DNA of 64,000 nucleotides. Source: Alphaproteobacteria bacterium. GTDB taxonomy: Bacteria; Myxococcota_A; UBA796; GCA-2862545. A program made the position numbers and the translations under genes. The first letter of the stretch is position 1. Each line of letters opens with the position of its first letter. Below, piece after piece: positions 26,127 through 36,895 of this stretch. Location of the stretch: the NCBI GenBank assembly GCA_020632875.1, contig JACKET010000017.1, positions 80,716 through 144,715 on the forward strand. The letters are read 5' to 3'. The notes beneath the pieces are model-generated. The model was not told the origin of the DNA. It saw only the letters and a list, made by a program, of their open reading frames with translations, and did not search any database.

Positions 26127-28663
26127 CAGTCCTTCCCGCGGGGCAGGTACTGCACCGCTTCGTAGTCCGAGGCCGAGGAGACCGCGCCGAGCGTGCCGTC
26201 CGGCGCCACGATGACGGGAGGCGGCAGCTCGTCGCCCTCGCCCGGCTTGCGACGCCGGCCCATGACGGGTGGCGGCGTGGTGGGCGTCGCGTGCTGCTGG
26301 CCCTGGGCGATGGGGAGCCCCTCGACGGGCGGCGGGAGCGGCTCGAGATCGGTGTCGTCGTCGACGGGGGCGAGCGAACGATCCGTGTGCAGCTCGAGGG
26401 TGATGAGGCCCGCCTTCGCGACCGCGCGCGGGGTCGCGTCGCCGCCGGAGATCTCGGCCGTCTGCGGGTACTCGATGCGCTGGTGGTAGATGCCGAGGAG
26501 GACCGTGACGAACGTGTCGGCGACGGTGTGGATCTCCTGGAACGTCAGCGGGCACTCGCTGAACTGGCCGTCGGCCATCACCGAGCTGACGATGCGGCTG
26601 ATCATCGCGCGGATGTTGTCTTCGGTGGGCGACCGGATGGTGCGCGTCGCGGCCTCGACCTTGTCGGCGAGCATGATGATGCCCGCCTCGCGCGTGTCGG
26701 GCTTCGGGCCCGGGTACCGGAACGGCGCCTCGGAGACCTCGGGCGACTGCTCGGCGGCCTTCGCGTAGAAGAACTGGAGGATGCCGGTGCCGTGGTGCAT
26801 CCAGATGTTGTCCTGGATGGGCTTCGGCAGGTTGTGCTCGGCCGCCATCCGCCCGCCCTCTGTGACGTGGCTGATGATGATCTGCGCCGAGGTGTGCGGA
26901 TCGAGGCCCTCGTGGCGGTTGCCACCCTTGCCCTGGTTCTCGACGAAGTACTGCGGCTTGAGCGACTTGCCGATGTCGTGGAAGTACGCGGCGACCTTGG
27001 CCTGCAGCGCGTTCGCGCCGACGGCTTCGGCGGCGGCCTCGGCCAGGGAGCCGACCATCACGGAGTGGTGGTAGCTGCCCGGCGCGCGCAGCATGAGCTG
27101 CCGCATCAGGGGGTGGTTGAGGTTCGCGAGTTCCATCAGGCGGTAGTCGGTGACGAAGCCGAACGACTCGAACGCCGGCGTGAGCCCGAGCACGAGGAAT
27201 GCCGACAGCACGCCGCCCGCGAGCGCGAAGGACATGGACCACACCGGGCGCATGGTGGTCGCGAGGGTCACCTCGCCATCGACGACGTAGAGCTGCACGA
27301 AGTGGATGACGAGCACCGTGGCGGCGTTCACCAGGGCCACCTGGAGCCCCGCGCGGAGCACGGCGATCCGCTCGCGGGTGTGCGCGACGGACGCCGCGGC
27401 CGTGAGGCCGGAGATCGTGAAGAACGCGACCGGCAGGACCGACATCTCCATCACGAGGCCCGCCGTGACGGAGGCGACCACCGTGAAGAGCACGGCCCAC
27501 TCGATGCTCATGAGCAGCCGCACGAGCATCACCGCGCCGGCCATCGGCACGACGTACCAGACCGACTCGGGCTCGGCCTCGAAGCCCACGAGCGTCGACA
27601 CGCCGACCGCCGCGGCCACCGCCACCCGCGCCATCAGGGTCGTGAGCACGAGCAACCCGGCCGCGCTGGCGACGTGGCGCAGCCGCGTCTCGAAGCGGTC
27701 GAGGTACGAGGCGCCGAAGCTGTACGCGATGCCGACGAGCAGCATCAGGAAGGCCGCGATGCTGCCCCAGGCGAGCGCGATGGCCTGCTCGCCCTGCTGC
27801 GCCTGCAGCGCCTCGTACCGCACGACGTCGCCCTCGGAGAGCGTGTCGCCCTCGCGGAACAGCACGGTGCCGCGCTTCACGCTCTCGGGCTGCAGGCGCA
27901 CGTCGAGCACGGCGTTGCGCTTGCGCTCTTCGGTCTTCAGTGCCGAGAACGAGAGGTTCGAGCGGACGAGCGAGCGCGCGATGGCCGCAGAGGCCCGGCC
28001 TGCCGCGGAGTCGCCGACCTGGGAGTCGAGCGCGCGCAGGCTGATCTGCTGCCGGGCCTCGGGAGCCGTGTGGACGCTCGCCGTGTCTTCGAGCACCCGC
28101 TCTTCTTCGGCGCCGCCGAGCTGGATGACGCGAATCGCCCCGCGATCACGGGGCAGATCGGCGCGGTCGGCGATCACCATTCCCGAGAGCGCCTCGGAGA
28201 GCAGCTCGGCGACCAGATCCTCGTAGACGACGGCGAAGCCGGCATCCGCGAGGGCGTCGACGTCTTCGGGGACCAGGTGCACCCGCAGGTCGCGGTTGAA
28301 CTGCTCGACCACGGTGCGGCGCAGCTGCTCGGGGTCGTGCTCGCGACCCGAGGCGGACGAGAGCTGCGCGCGGGCGTTCGCGAACGCCATGTGCACGTTG
28401 ATCAGCGCTTCTTCGCGGGCATCGGCCTGGAAGACGAACACGGGCAGCTCGCGCTCTTCGGCCGCGGTGCGGGCGGTCTCGTAGGCCGCCATGTCCTGGT
28501 ACTTGAAGGTGACGGGCGCCTTCACGGTGCGTGGCGCGATGTCGCCGGCGACGAGCTTCTCGGAGGGCGCGCGCGACCAGTCGACCGCCGTGGCGGCGCA
28601 GATCAGGCAGACCCCTACGAGGAGGACGACGCGCCAGACCCAGGACTCGCGGTCGAAGCGCAT
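26126..28663 (-). CDS. 7TMR-HDED membrane HD phosphohydrolase, PgpH-like
   Basis: 845 residues. A first membrane helix (~11-28) precedes an extracytoplasmic 7TMR-HDED domain (~30-290), then a seven-helix membrane bundle (~295-490) and a cytoplasmic HD domain with SYHHSVMVGSLAEAAA and AAYFHDIGK (about 525-680). PgpH homologues degrade cyclic di-AMP. The C-terminal ~85 residues are a Pro-rich tail. The place between phoH and ybeY is the usual one for this family. Whether the substrate here is c-di-AMP cannot be read from sequence, since no cyclase is in the window. Confidence 0.9.
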   Translation of the reverse strand: MRFDRESWVWRVVLLVGVCLICAATAVDWSRAPSEKLVAGDIAPRTVKAPVTFKYQDMAAYETARTAAEERELPVFVFQADAREEALINVHMAFANARAQLSSASGREHDPEQLRRTVVEQFNRDLRVHLVPEDVDALADAGFAVVYEDLVAELLSEALSGMVIADRADLPRDRGAIRVIQLGGAEEERVLEDTASVHTAPEARQQISLRALDSQVGDSAAGRASAAIARSLVRSNLSFSALKTEERKRNAVLDVRLQPESVKRGTVLFREGDTLSEGDVVRYEALQAQQGEQAIALAWGSIAAFLMLLVGIAYSFGASYLDRFETRLRHVASAAGLLVLTTLMARVAVAAAVGVSTLVGFEAEPESVWYVVPMAGAVMLVRLLMSIEWAVLFTVVASVTAGLVMEMSVLPVAFFTISGLTAAASVAHTRERIAVLRAGLQVALVNAATVLVIHFVQLYVVDGEVTLATTMRPVWSMSFALAGGVLSAFLVLGLTPAFESFGFVTDYRLMELANLNHPLMRQLMLRAPGSYHHSVMVGSLAEAAAEAVGANALQAKVAAYFHDIGKSLKPQYFVENQGKGGNRHEGLDPHTSAQIIISHVTEGGRMAAEHNLPKPIQDNIWMHHGTGILQFFYAKAAEQSPEVSEAPFRYPGPKPDTREAGIIMLADKVEAATRTIRSPTEDNIRAMISRIVSSVMADGQFSECPLTFQEIHTVADTFVTVLLGIYHQRIEYPQTAEISGGDATPRAVAKAGLITLELHTDRSLAPVDDDTDLEPLPPPVEGLPIAQGQQHATPTTPPPVMGRRRKPGEGDELPPPVIVAPDGTLGAVSSASDYEAVQYLPRGKD

Positions 28664-28665
28664 CG

Positions 28666-29643
28666 TCAGACCTGGATCTCGTCGTGGTGCGCGTAGGCGT
28701 CGATGATCTCGGCGACGAGCGGATGCCGCACGACGTCGATCGAGGTGAGCTTCACGATGCCGATGCGGTCGATGCCGGAGAGCACGCGCAGCGCCTGCAC
28801 CATGCCGCTCTGGATGCGGGTGGGCAGGTCGATCTGCGTCACGTCCCCCGTGATGACCATCTTCGAGTCGGGCCCGAGGCGCGTCAGGAACATCCGCATC
28901 TGCTCGCGCGTGGTGTTCTGCGCCTCGTCGAGCACGACCATGGCGGACTTCAGGGTGCGCCCTCGCATGAACGCGAGCGGCGCCACCTCGATCGTGCGGC
29001 GCTCGAGCAGGCGGGCCACGCGGTCGGCGGGGAGCATGTCTTCGAGCGCGTCGTAGAGCGGACGGAGGTACGGATCGACCTTCTCGTTGAGGTCGCCGGG
29101 CAGGAAGCCGAGCTTCTCACCGGCCTCGACCGCGGGACGCGTGAGGATGATGCGCTTCACGTCGCCGCGCTTCAGCGCCGCCACGGCGACGGCCATCGCC
29201 AGGTAGGTCTTTCCGGTGCCCGCGGGACCGACGCCGAACACGACGTCGTGCTTGCGCAGCGCGTTCAGGTAGGTGCGCTGGCCCGGCGACCGCGGCGTGA
29301 TGCGGCGCCCGTCGACGCCGATGAGCACGGTGTCGTCGAAGTACTCGCCGAGGCGCGCGCCCGGGTCGTTCGCGAGGATGCGGATGGAGTGCGCCACGTC
29401 TTCGAGGTCGAGCGAGTGGCCCGACGCGACGAGGTCGTAGAGCTGCTCGAGCAGGCGCTCGCCCCACAGCACGGCCTCGCCGTCTTCGCCGCTGATGAGG
29501 ATCTGCGTGCCGCGCTGGGAGAGGGACAGACCCGTGCGCTCGCCGATGAGCTGGAGGTGGGACCCCATCTGGCCCACGAGCTCTCGAACCCGGTCGTTGT
29601 CGTCGAACTGGACGGACCTGGCTTCGCTTGTCGTCTGTCTCAC
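28666..29643 (-). CDS. phoH: PhoH family ATPase
   Basis: 325 residues from a GTG at 29643. An N-terminal KH-like segment (~10-80) is followed by the PhoH core: Walker A VGPAGTGKTYLAMAVAV, ILTRPAVEAGEKLGFLPGDL, FMRGRTLKSAMVVLDEAQN (Walker B) and KMVITGDVTQIDLP. It is a cytosolic RNA/phosphate-stress-linked ATPase usually next to ybeY. It starts the run and is separated from the EF-G-like gene by 75 bp that may hold its promoter. Confidence 0.93.
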   Translation of the reverse strand: MRQTTSEARSVQFDDNDRVRELVGQMGSHLQLIGERTGLSLSQRGTQILISGEDGEAVLWGERLLEQLYDLVASGHSLDLEDVAHSIRILANDPGARLGEYFDDTVLIGVDGRRITPRSPGQRTYLNALRKHDVVFGVGPAGTGKTYLAMAVAVAALKRGDVKRIILTRPAVEAGEKLGFLPGDLNEKVDPYLRPLYDALEDMLPADRVARLLERRTIEVAPLAFMRGRTLKSAMVVLDEAQNTTREQMRMFLTRLGPDSKMVITGDVTQIDLPTRIQSGMVQALRVLSGIDRIGIVKLTSIDVVRHPLVAEIIDAYAHHDEIQV

Positions 29644-29718
29644 CCCAAGACGCTAACAACGAACCCGCTGGCCGGGAAGGCCCCGCGAGGCCGTGGATAC
29701 CCGCGGGACAGCGGTCGG

Positions 29719-31788
29719 TCAGCTCGCGTGGCGGAACGGCGAGTCGGCGATGGCCTCGGTGAGGATGTGGTCGGGAGCGGGCTCGTAGTGCGAGAACTCG
29801 CCGTAGAACCGGCCCCTTCCAGACGTGGCGCCCTGGAGCCGAGGACCGAACGTGCGCAGGTCGCGGTACGGCATGTGGGCGCAGACGCGCGTCTCGGCGC
29901 CGAGCACCTCGAGCCCGACGATCCGCCCGCGGCGGCTGCTGATCTCGGCGATGACGTGCCCGACCTCGTTGCCTCGGGCGTACACGTCGACCTGCCACCA
30001 GGGCTCGAGGATGTGCGTGCCGGCCTGCTCGAGCGCGCTGCGCGTGGCGATCTCGCCCGCGATGCGGAAGTGGTCTTCGGTGGACTGGAGGATGTCGTAC
30101 TCCCCTCCGGTCAGCCGGACCGCGGCCCCGAGCACCGGGTATCCCGCGGTGGGCCCGTGCTCGAGGGCCCGTCGCACGCCCTCGTCGATCGCGGGCCGGA
30201 ACTTCCGGGGCAGCTCCTCGGGATCCGGGTGGGCGTCTTCGAACCCCACGCCCTCGTCGGGCGACAGCGGCGCCACGTCGACCTGGCAGGCGCCGAACTC
30301 CACGGGCAGCCCGTGGTTGTCCTCTTTGCGGTGGACCCCGGACACGCCGTTCACCACGCGGGCTGGGATCTCGCGGTACGGGATGGGTGGCAGGTCGGCG
30401 TGCACGTCGACGCCGAGCCGCGAGTGCAGCCGCTCGAGCGCGAGGTCGAGATGCGCATCCGAGAAGCCGCGCAGCAGCAGGCGGCCGGTGGTCTCGTCGG
30501 TGTGGAGCTCGAGCGAGCCGTCCATCGAGAGGAGCTGGTTCAGCGCCTCCTGCAGGCGGCGCGCGTCGCGATCGGACTTCGGGAAGAGCGCGTAGGCCAT
30601 CATCGACGGCGGGACGTCGGGTGCCGGGACCAACAGCTTCGGGCCCGTGTTGAAGCAGGCCCCCGGACGACCGGGCAGCGGATCCCACGTCGCGACGAGC
30701 GACCCGGCGCACGTGTTGCTCGCAGCGGCCCGCCGGGGCCCGCGCAGCTTGTAGAGCTTGCGGATCCGGCCGCTCTCGCCGGTGTCGGCGTTCACCCAGG
30801 TCTGGTTGGGCTTCGCCTCGCCCTGCCACACGCGGAGCACGTGGTAGGGCTGCCCGTCGGCGTCGAGCTGCGTCGCCACGAGCTGTGCGACGAGGGGCCC
30901 CTCGGGACCCAGCTCGACGGGGGTGCCGTCGTACTCGAAGGCCGTCGGGCCCTTCCGCGATGCCGCGGTCGGCGCGTAGGCCGCGACGAAGTCGAGCAGC
31001 CGGTGCACGCCGTAGCCGTTGGTCGCGGAGCCGAAGAGCACCGGCACGATCTCGCCTCGGCCCACCGCCTTCGCGAGCGCGGCCTGGAGCCGCTCGGGCG
31101 GCACCTCGAGGTACTCGAGGTAGTGCTCGAGCAGCGCGTCGTCCGTGAGCGCGACGGACTCGGTGAGCTGCTCGGCGAACCGCGTCATCCAGCTCTGCAT
31201 GCCGGAGAACGGCTCGGCGCCTTCCTTCATGTCGACCGCCCCGGTGAGCAGGTCGACGACCCCGGTGCACTGACCGCCCTCGCCCACCGGCGCCTCGACG
31301 GGGACCACGCGCCGATCGCCCGCCGCGGACTGCAGCGACTCGAGCACGGCGCCGAGATCGTGCGGACGATCGAGCTTGTTCACGAACACCATCGTGGGGA
31401 CGCCGCGCTGGAGCGAGTCGGCGAACGCCAGCTCGGCCGCGGCCCCCAGATCCTCGCCCGCGTCGACGACCACGATCGCCACCTCGGCGACCGAGATCCC
31501 GAGCAGGCGTTCGTAGGCGAGCGCGTTCAGGCCCGGCGTGTCGAGGATCTGGAGCAGCCCTCCGCCCCACTCGACCCACGCAAAGCCGGTCTGGAGGGAC
31601 TGTTGCTTGCGGCGCTCCACGTCGTCGAAGTCCAGCAGGGCCGTGCCAGCCGTCACGCTCCCGGGCGCACGAACGGCGCCCGCGATCGCGAGGATCGCCT
31701 CTGCGAGGCTGGTCTTGCCGGAGCTTCGATGACCGATGAGAGCGACGTTCCGGATCTGGGTCGGAGCGTACGTCGCACGTGCGGCCAT
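29719..31788 (-). CDS. EF-G-like GTPase with altered switch regions
   Basis: 689 residues; a GGGAGG ribosome site ~8 bases before the ATG at 31788 supports the start. G1 is GHRSSGKT (19-26), G4 is NKLD (137-140), followed by EF-G domains II-V (for example LELHTDETTGRLLLRGFSD, DVHADLPPIPYREIPA). Two hallmark segments differ: the switch I RGIT motif is absent (ERRKQQSLQTG), and the switch II DTPGH reads DTPGL, losing the catalytic His. This resembles the divergent EF-G-like paralogues, which have DTPGY and unclear roles. It is therefore probably not the main translocase. It diverges from the kinase gene by 81 bp. Confidence 0.85.
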   Translation of the reverse strand: MAARATYAPTQIRNVALIGHRSSGKTSLAEAILAIAGAVRAPGSVTAGTALLDFDDVERRKQQSLQTGFAWVEWGGGLLQILDTPGLNALAYERLLGISVAEVAIVVVDAGEDLGAAAELAFADSLQRGVPTMVFVNKLDRPHDLGAVLESLQSAAGDRRVVPVEAPVGEGGQCTGVVDLLTGAVDMKEGAEPFSGMQSWMTRFAEQLTESVALTDDALLEHYLEYLEVPPERLQAALAKAVGRGEIVPVLFGSATNGYGVHRLLDFVAAYAPTAASRKGPTAFEYDGTPVELGPEGPLVAQLVATQLDADGQPYHVLRVWQGEAKPNQTWVNADTGESGRIRKLYKLRGPRRAAASNTCAGSLVATWDPLPGRPGACFNTGPKLLVPAPDVPPSMMAYALFPKSDRDARRLQEALNQLLSMDGSLELHTDETTGRLLLRGFSDAHLDLALERLHSRLGVDVHADLPPIPYREIPARVVNGVSGVHRKEDNHGLPVEFGACQVDVAPLSPDEGVGFEDAHPDPEELPRKFRPAIDEGVRRALEHGPTAGYPVLGAAVRLTGGEYDILQSTEDHFRIAGEIATRSALEQAGTHILEPWWQVDVYARGNEVGHVIAEISSRRGRIVGLEVLGAETRVCAHMPYRDLRTFGPRLQGATSGRGRFYGEFSHYEPAPDHILTEAIADSPFRHAS

Positions 31789-31807
31789 TCGACAACCTCC
31801 CAACCCA

Positions 31808-31837
31808 ATCGTACTGAATTGAGGCGGCCGCCGACAA
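31808..31837 (-). promoter_or_regulatory. candidate promoter for EF-G-like gene
   Basis: On the minus strand TTGTCG (31837-31832), an 18 bp gap and TACGAT (31813-31808) resemble a sigma-70 promoter 20-45 bp before the ATG. Based on pattern only. Confidence 0.3.
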
Positions 31838-31847
31838 GGCATAGAGT
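31819..31847 (+). promoter_or_regulatory. candidate sigma-70-like promoter for the kinase/tubulin cluster
   Basis: TTGAGG (31819-31824), a 17 bp spacer and TAGAGT (31842-31847) lie 22 bp before the kinase ATG. Spacing is ideal and it is the only good match in the 81 bp divergent region. Confidence 0.45.
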
Positions 31848-31869
31848 CCCCGTCGACCGGAGTCGTCCG

Positions 31870-33441
<1,572 letters not shown>

Positions 33442-33472
33442 GAGGGTCGCAGTCCCCCCGAGGAGCTCTCCG

Positions 33473-34252
33473 ATGCAGTGCCCGCGTTGCTACTTCGACA
33501 ATCCGGCCGGGTCGCGCGTCTGCGAGTACTGCGGAGCGCGACTCGAGGGCACGACCGACGTGGGGCCCGCAGGGGGCGGCTCCGCATCGCAGAAGCGCAA
33601 GACGATGCTCGGTCCGGTGCCGGCCGTCGCCAAGGGCGATGGGGCGATCCCCGCGCCCACGCGCACCCGGATCGACCCCGACGACCCGTTCCGCATCGCG
33701 GCCGAAGGCGTCACCATGCGCACCCCACGCCCGCCCCCTCCGCCCACCGAGCCTCCGCGGGGCCCGGGCAGCACGGCGGTGCCGGTCGACGAGCCCCCGC
33801 CGCTGCCCCCGGCACCGGTCGCTCCGAAGCCGCCGCCCGTCTCGCGCGCCGAGCCTCCGCCGCCTCCGAAGCCCGCCACACGCGCGACGATCGTCACCCT
33901 CGCACGCCCCGAAGAGCCCTCTGTGGCCGGCGCTGCCGTGATCATCCCGCCCGAGGGGCCCGCCCGCGCGGTGGTCCTGCGCGAGGGGCGCACGCGAATC
34001 GGCCGTCGCGATGGGCTCGAGATCGCGGTCGACGATCCGAAGGCGAGCACCGACCACGCGCTGCTCCGCATCGAGGGCGGCGAGGCCTGGCTGCTCGACA
34101 CCAGCGCGAACGGCACCACGGTCTCGGGAGTCCCGTGCGTGAACGACCGGGCGAACGTCTCCGATGGCGCCGTGCTGCGGGTCGGCGACACGATGATCGT
34201 GCTCAAGCTGCTCGGCGAGGAGACGCTCGCGCACCTGGTCGGAGACGACTGA
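33473..34252 (+). CDS. zinc-ribbon and FHA domain protein
   Basis: 259 residues. CPRC (3-6) and CEYC (17-20) form a zinc ribbon, then a Pro-rich linker (~85-140), then an FHA domain (~168-245) with TRIGRRDGLEIAVDD, STDHALLRI, and DTSANGTTVSG (the NGT loop). No signal or membrane helix. A GAGGAGC ribosome-site-like sequence lies ~6-8 bases before the ATG at 33473. It is probably a cytosolic phospho-Thr adaptor that links kinase targets to the cluster. It ends 4 bp before the next gene. Confidence 0.85.
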   Translation: MQCPRCYFDNPAGSRVCEYCGARLEGTTDVGPAGGGSASQKRKTMLGPVPAVAKGDGAIPAPTRTRIDPDDPFRIAAEGVTMRTPRPPPPPTEPPRGPGSTAVPVDEPPPLPPAPVAPKPPPVSRAEPPPPPKPATRATIVTLARPEEPSVAGAAVIIPPEGPARAVVLREGRTRIGRRDGLEIAVDDPKASTDHALLRIEGGEAWLLDTSANGTTVSGVPCVNDRANVSDGAVLRVGDTMIVLKLLGEETLAHLVGDD

Positions 34253-34256
34253 CGCG

Positions 34257-35762
34257 TTGCTGCTCCTCCTCGCCGCCGCGCTCGCCGGTCAGGGCGCCTC
34301 GTTCGTGGAACCTCCACGCATGGACGGCTCGTTCGTGCGCACGCGCATCCGCGTCGAAGACCCGGGCACCACCGACGCGATCGCCACGCAGTTCGAGTTC
34401 CTGCTCGACGGGATGCCGCGCAAGGCCCGGGGGCGGCGCGCATCGGGCGACGGCGTCACGACCGTCCTGACGTTCGACGGCAGCGGCAGCTTCCGGAAGC
34501 ACCACGACCGCGCGTTCGACCTCGCCGGCGCGTACGTCAGCGGGCGTCTCGAGGGCGAGGCGATCGGCGTCATGGTGTTCGGGCGCAGCGCCGAGTCATG
34601 GGCCCCGTCCGACGACCTCGCCGTGATCGAAGCGAACGTCGCGGCGGCGAAGCAGCTCGGCGCGACCCAGCAGGAGACGCGTCTGGCCGCTTTCGTGCGG
34701 GAGGCGTCCGAAGCCGCGAGCACCGCGCGTCCCGTGTCGAGCGGCGGGGTGCGTCGCGTGGTGGTCTTCACCGATGCGGGCGAGGAGTCCCGCGTGTTCG
34801 ACGTGGACGAGGTCGCCGCGTTCGCCACGTCGCGCGGCGTGATCGTCGATGCGGTCGTGTTCGCCCGGGGTTCGGGCTCGTATGCCGAGGACCTCGACCG
34901 CATCGCGCGTCTCGCCACGATGACGGGCGGCGACGTGATCGAGATCCACGACGCCGAGATGCCCACCGCGGCACTCGGCGCGCTCGCCCAGGACGCGCGT
35001 ACGCTGTTCGATCTCCACGTCCGTCACTGTGGAGCGGCACCGCCCTCCGTCGCGGTTCGGGGGCCGAAGGGGATCCACACGGATGCCGTAACGGCGTCGG
35101 GCCAGCCCCCCGCGTGCGAGGTCGGGCAGCGCGAGGACACCGACGACGCGTCGTTCGTCCTCGAGACCCGCGAGCCGGGGCTTCTCTCCCCGGATGGGCC
35201 GGGAGGGCGCCTGGCGGGCCTGCTGTGCCTGTCGCTCGCGATCCTGGTGCTGGTGCTCCTGGGTGTGGCGGCCTGGGGGCTCGCGTCCCGGGACGGGATC
35301 CAGCAGGCCCCGCCTCCGCCTGCACCGCCGCCCGAACCACCCGATGCACCATCGGGCGAACAGCCGACGCCGGCCGAGCCGCCTGCGGCCCCTGCCGATG
35401 GCGACACGGAAAACAGCGCTTTCTCCATGCATCTCCCTGAGACCCATCTGCGGGTCGTCGGCGGGGATCTCCCCAGGGGAACGCGCTGGAGGTTCGCCGG
35501 GCGTATCCTCCGCGTGGGCGCAAGCGCGGAGGACAACGAGGTCGTGGTGGACCTTCCCCAGATCAGCAGCCGGCACGCGAGGTTCGAGCTCTTCCCATCC
35601 GGCGCCGTGTACGTCGAGGATCTGGGCAGCTCCAACGGCACCTGGGTCGCCCAGAAGCGGCTGCGGCCGAACGTGCGCACCGAGGTCCCGCACGGCGCGA
35701 GCGTCGCGCTGTCGAGCCAGCTCGTCGTCGTGGTCGACCAGCCGCATCGGGGTGAAGCGTGA
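34257..35762 (+). CDS. membrane protein with extracytoplasmic vWA and cytoplasmic FHA domain
   Basis: 501 residues from a TTG at 34257. A short signal-like stretch (MLLLLAAALAGQG) precedes a vWA domain: TFDGSGS (74-78 DGSGS, the MIDAS DxSxS) and VVVFTDAGEES (~168-178). One strong membrane helix (~319-342) and a Pro-rich linker lead to a C-terminal FHA domain with RVGASAEDNEVVVD, SSRHARFEL (437-445) and DLGSSNGTWV. The fused topology would put vWA outside and FHA inside. It lies between the zinc-ribbon FHA gene (4 bp) and the PP2C gene (GTGA overlap). The outside vWA is inferred from the signal and single helix. Confidence 0.8.
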   Translation: MLLLLAAALAGQGASFVEPPRMDGSFVRTRIRVEDPGTTDAIATQFEFLLDGMPRKARGRRASGDGVTTVLTFDGSGSFRKHHDRAFDLAGAYVSGRLEGEAIGVMVFGRSAESWAPSDDLAVIEANVAAAKQLGATQQETRLAAFVREASEAASTARPVSSGGVRRVVVFTDAGEESRVFDVDEVAAFATSRGVIVDAVVFARGSGSYAEDLDRIARLATMTGGDVIEIHDAEMPTAALGALAQDARTLFDLHVRHCGAAPPSVAVRGPKGIHTDAVTASGQPPACEVGQREDTDDASFVLETREPGLLSPDGPGGRLAGLLCLSLAILVLVLLGVAAWGLASRDGIQQAPPPPAPPPEPPDAPSGEQPTPAEPPAAPADGDTENSAFSMHLPETHLRVVGGDLPRGTRWRFAGRILRVGASAEDNEVVVDLPQISSRHARFELFPSGAVYVEDLGSSNGTWVAQKRLRPNVRTEVPHGASVALSSQLVVVVDQPHRGEA

Positions 35763-36895
35763 CCCTCTCGATCGACTCCCGCACCCACATCGGGCTCGTG
35801 CATCACACGAACGAAGACAGCTTCACGGTCTTCGCCACGCCTTCCGGCCATCTCCTCGCGGTGTGCGACGGCATGGGCGGCATGGGCCGGGGCGACGAGG
35901 CATCGGCCATCGCGGTCCGCGTGCTCGAAGAGCGCCTCTCGGATGCCGTGGGCTTCGCACCCGACCAGATGGAATCGGCCGTCCAGGCCGCCGACGTCGA
36001 GATCCGCAAGCGGCTCGCCGTCCCCGGCAATACGCCGGGCTCCACCGCCGTACTGGTGCACGTGGACAGCGGCCTCGCACATGTCACCTGGGCCGGCGAC
36101 AGCCGGGCGTACCTCGTCCGCGAGGGTGCGGTCATCTCGCGTACGCGCGACCACAAGCTCGTGAACGAGCTGGTCGAGGCCGGCGAGCTCACCGAGCAGG
36201 AGGCCCGCCTCTCCACCCTCGCCCACGTCGTCACCAAGGCGCTCGGCGGCCGCGGCCCCAACGAGCCGCCCATCCGTCCCGACAGCCTCTCGCACCCGTG
36301 GAAGCTGAAGCAGGGCGACAAGGTGCTGCTCTGCTCCGACGGGCTCTGTGATCTCGTCGAGGATCACGAGATCGGCAAGGTCCTCGAGGGCACCGACCTC
36401 GCGGTCGAGCTCGACACGCTCGTGCAGATGGCGCTCGACCGCGGCGGCCACGACAACATCACCATCATCCTGGCGCGCTGGGATGGGGCCGACTTCGACG
36501 AAGAGGGTCAGCAGACCCCCGTGTTCACGGATCTGCGCGAGCACGTGCCGAACGTCACCACGCCAGAGATGGCGAAGGCGGCCAACAGCACCTGGCAAGA
36601 CGAGGATCTCACGCCCCGCCTGCCCAACGAGGCGGATCAGGAGACCATCCCGCCTGCACCCGAGCGGCTCGACTCCGAAGAGGCCGAGCCCACCGACGAC
36701 ACCGATGTCGGCTCCGGCACCCCGCCCATCCCCGAGCGGCGCGAGGCCACGCCCGACGAGCAGCCGAAGCCGTGGCTCGCGGCCCTGGTCGCCGTGCTCG
36801 CCATCGCGCTCATCCTCCTCGGCATCCTGTTGATGCAGGGCGTGTTCACGAACAACGTGAAGGTCGACGTGCCCGACGAGGTGCACGAGAAGTGA
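35759..36895 (+). CDS. membrane-anchored PP2C-type phosphatase
   Basis: 378 residues from a GTG at 35759 overlapping the previous stop (GTGA). The catalytic domain (~1-240) has HHTNEDSF, VCDGMGGMGRGDEAS (Asp37), TWAGDSRAYL, LLCSDGLCDLVEDHE and GGHDNITIILARW, the PP2C metal-site motifs. A disordered Pro/Glu-rich linker and one membrane helix (~340-363) follow, with a short outer tail. It is the natural antagonist of the kinase three genes upstream. The GTG start is fixed by the overlap and by alignment of IDSRTHIGLVHHTNED. Confidence 0.9.
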   Translation: MTLSIDSRTHIGLVHHTNEDSFTVFATPSGHLLAVCDGMGGMGRGDEASAIAVRVLEERLSDAVGFAPDQMESAVQAADVEIRKRLAVPGNTPGSTAVLVHVDSGLAHVTWAGDSRAYLVREGAVISRTRDHKLVNELVEAGELTEQEARLSTLAHVVTKALGGRGPNEPPIRPDSLSHPWKLKQGDKVLLCSDGLCDLVEDHEIGKVLEGTDLAVELDTLVQMALDRGGHDNITIILARWDGADFDEEGQQTPVFTDLREHVPNVTTPEMAKAANSTWQDEDLTPRLPNEADQETIPPAPERLDSEEAEPTDDTDVGSGTPPIPERREATPDEQPKPWLAALVAVLAIALILLGILLMQGVFTNNVKVDVPDEVHEK

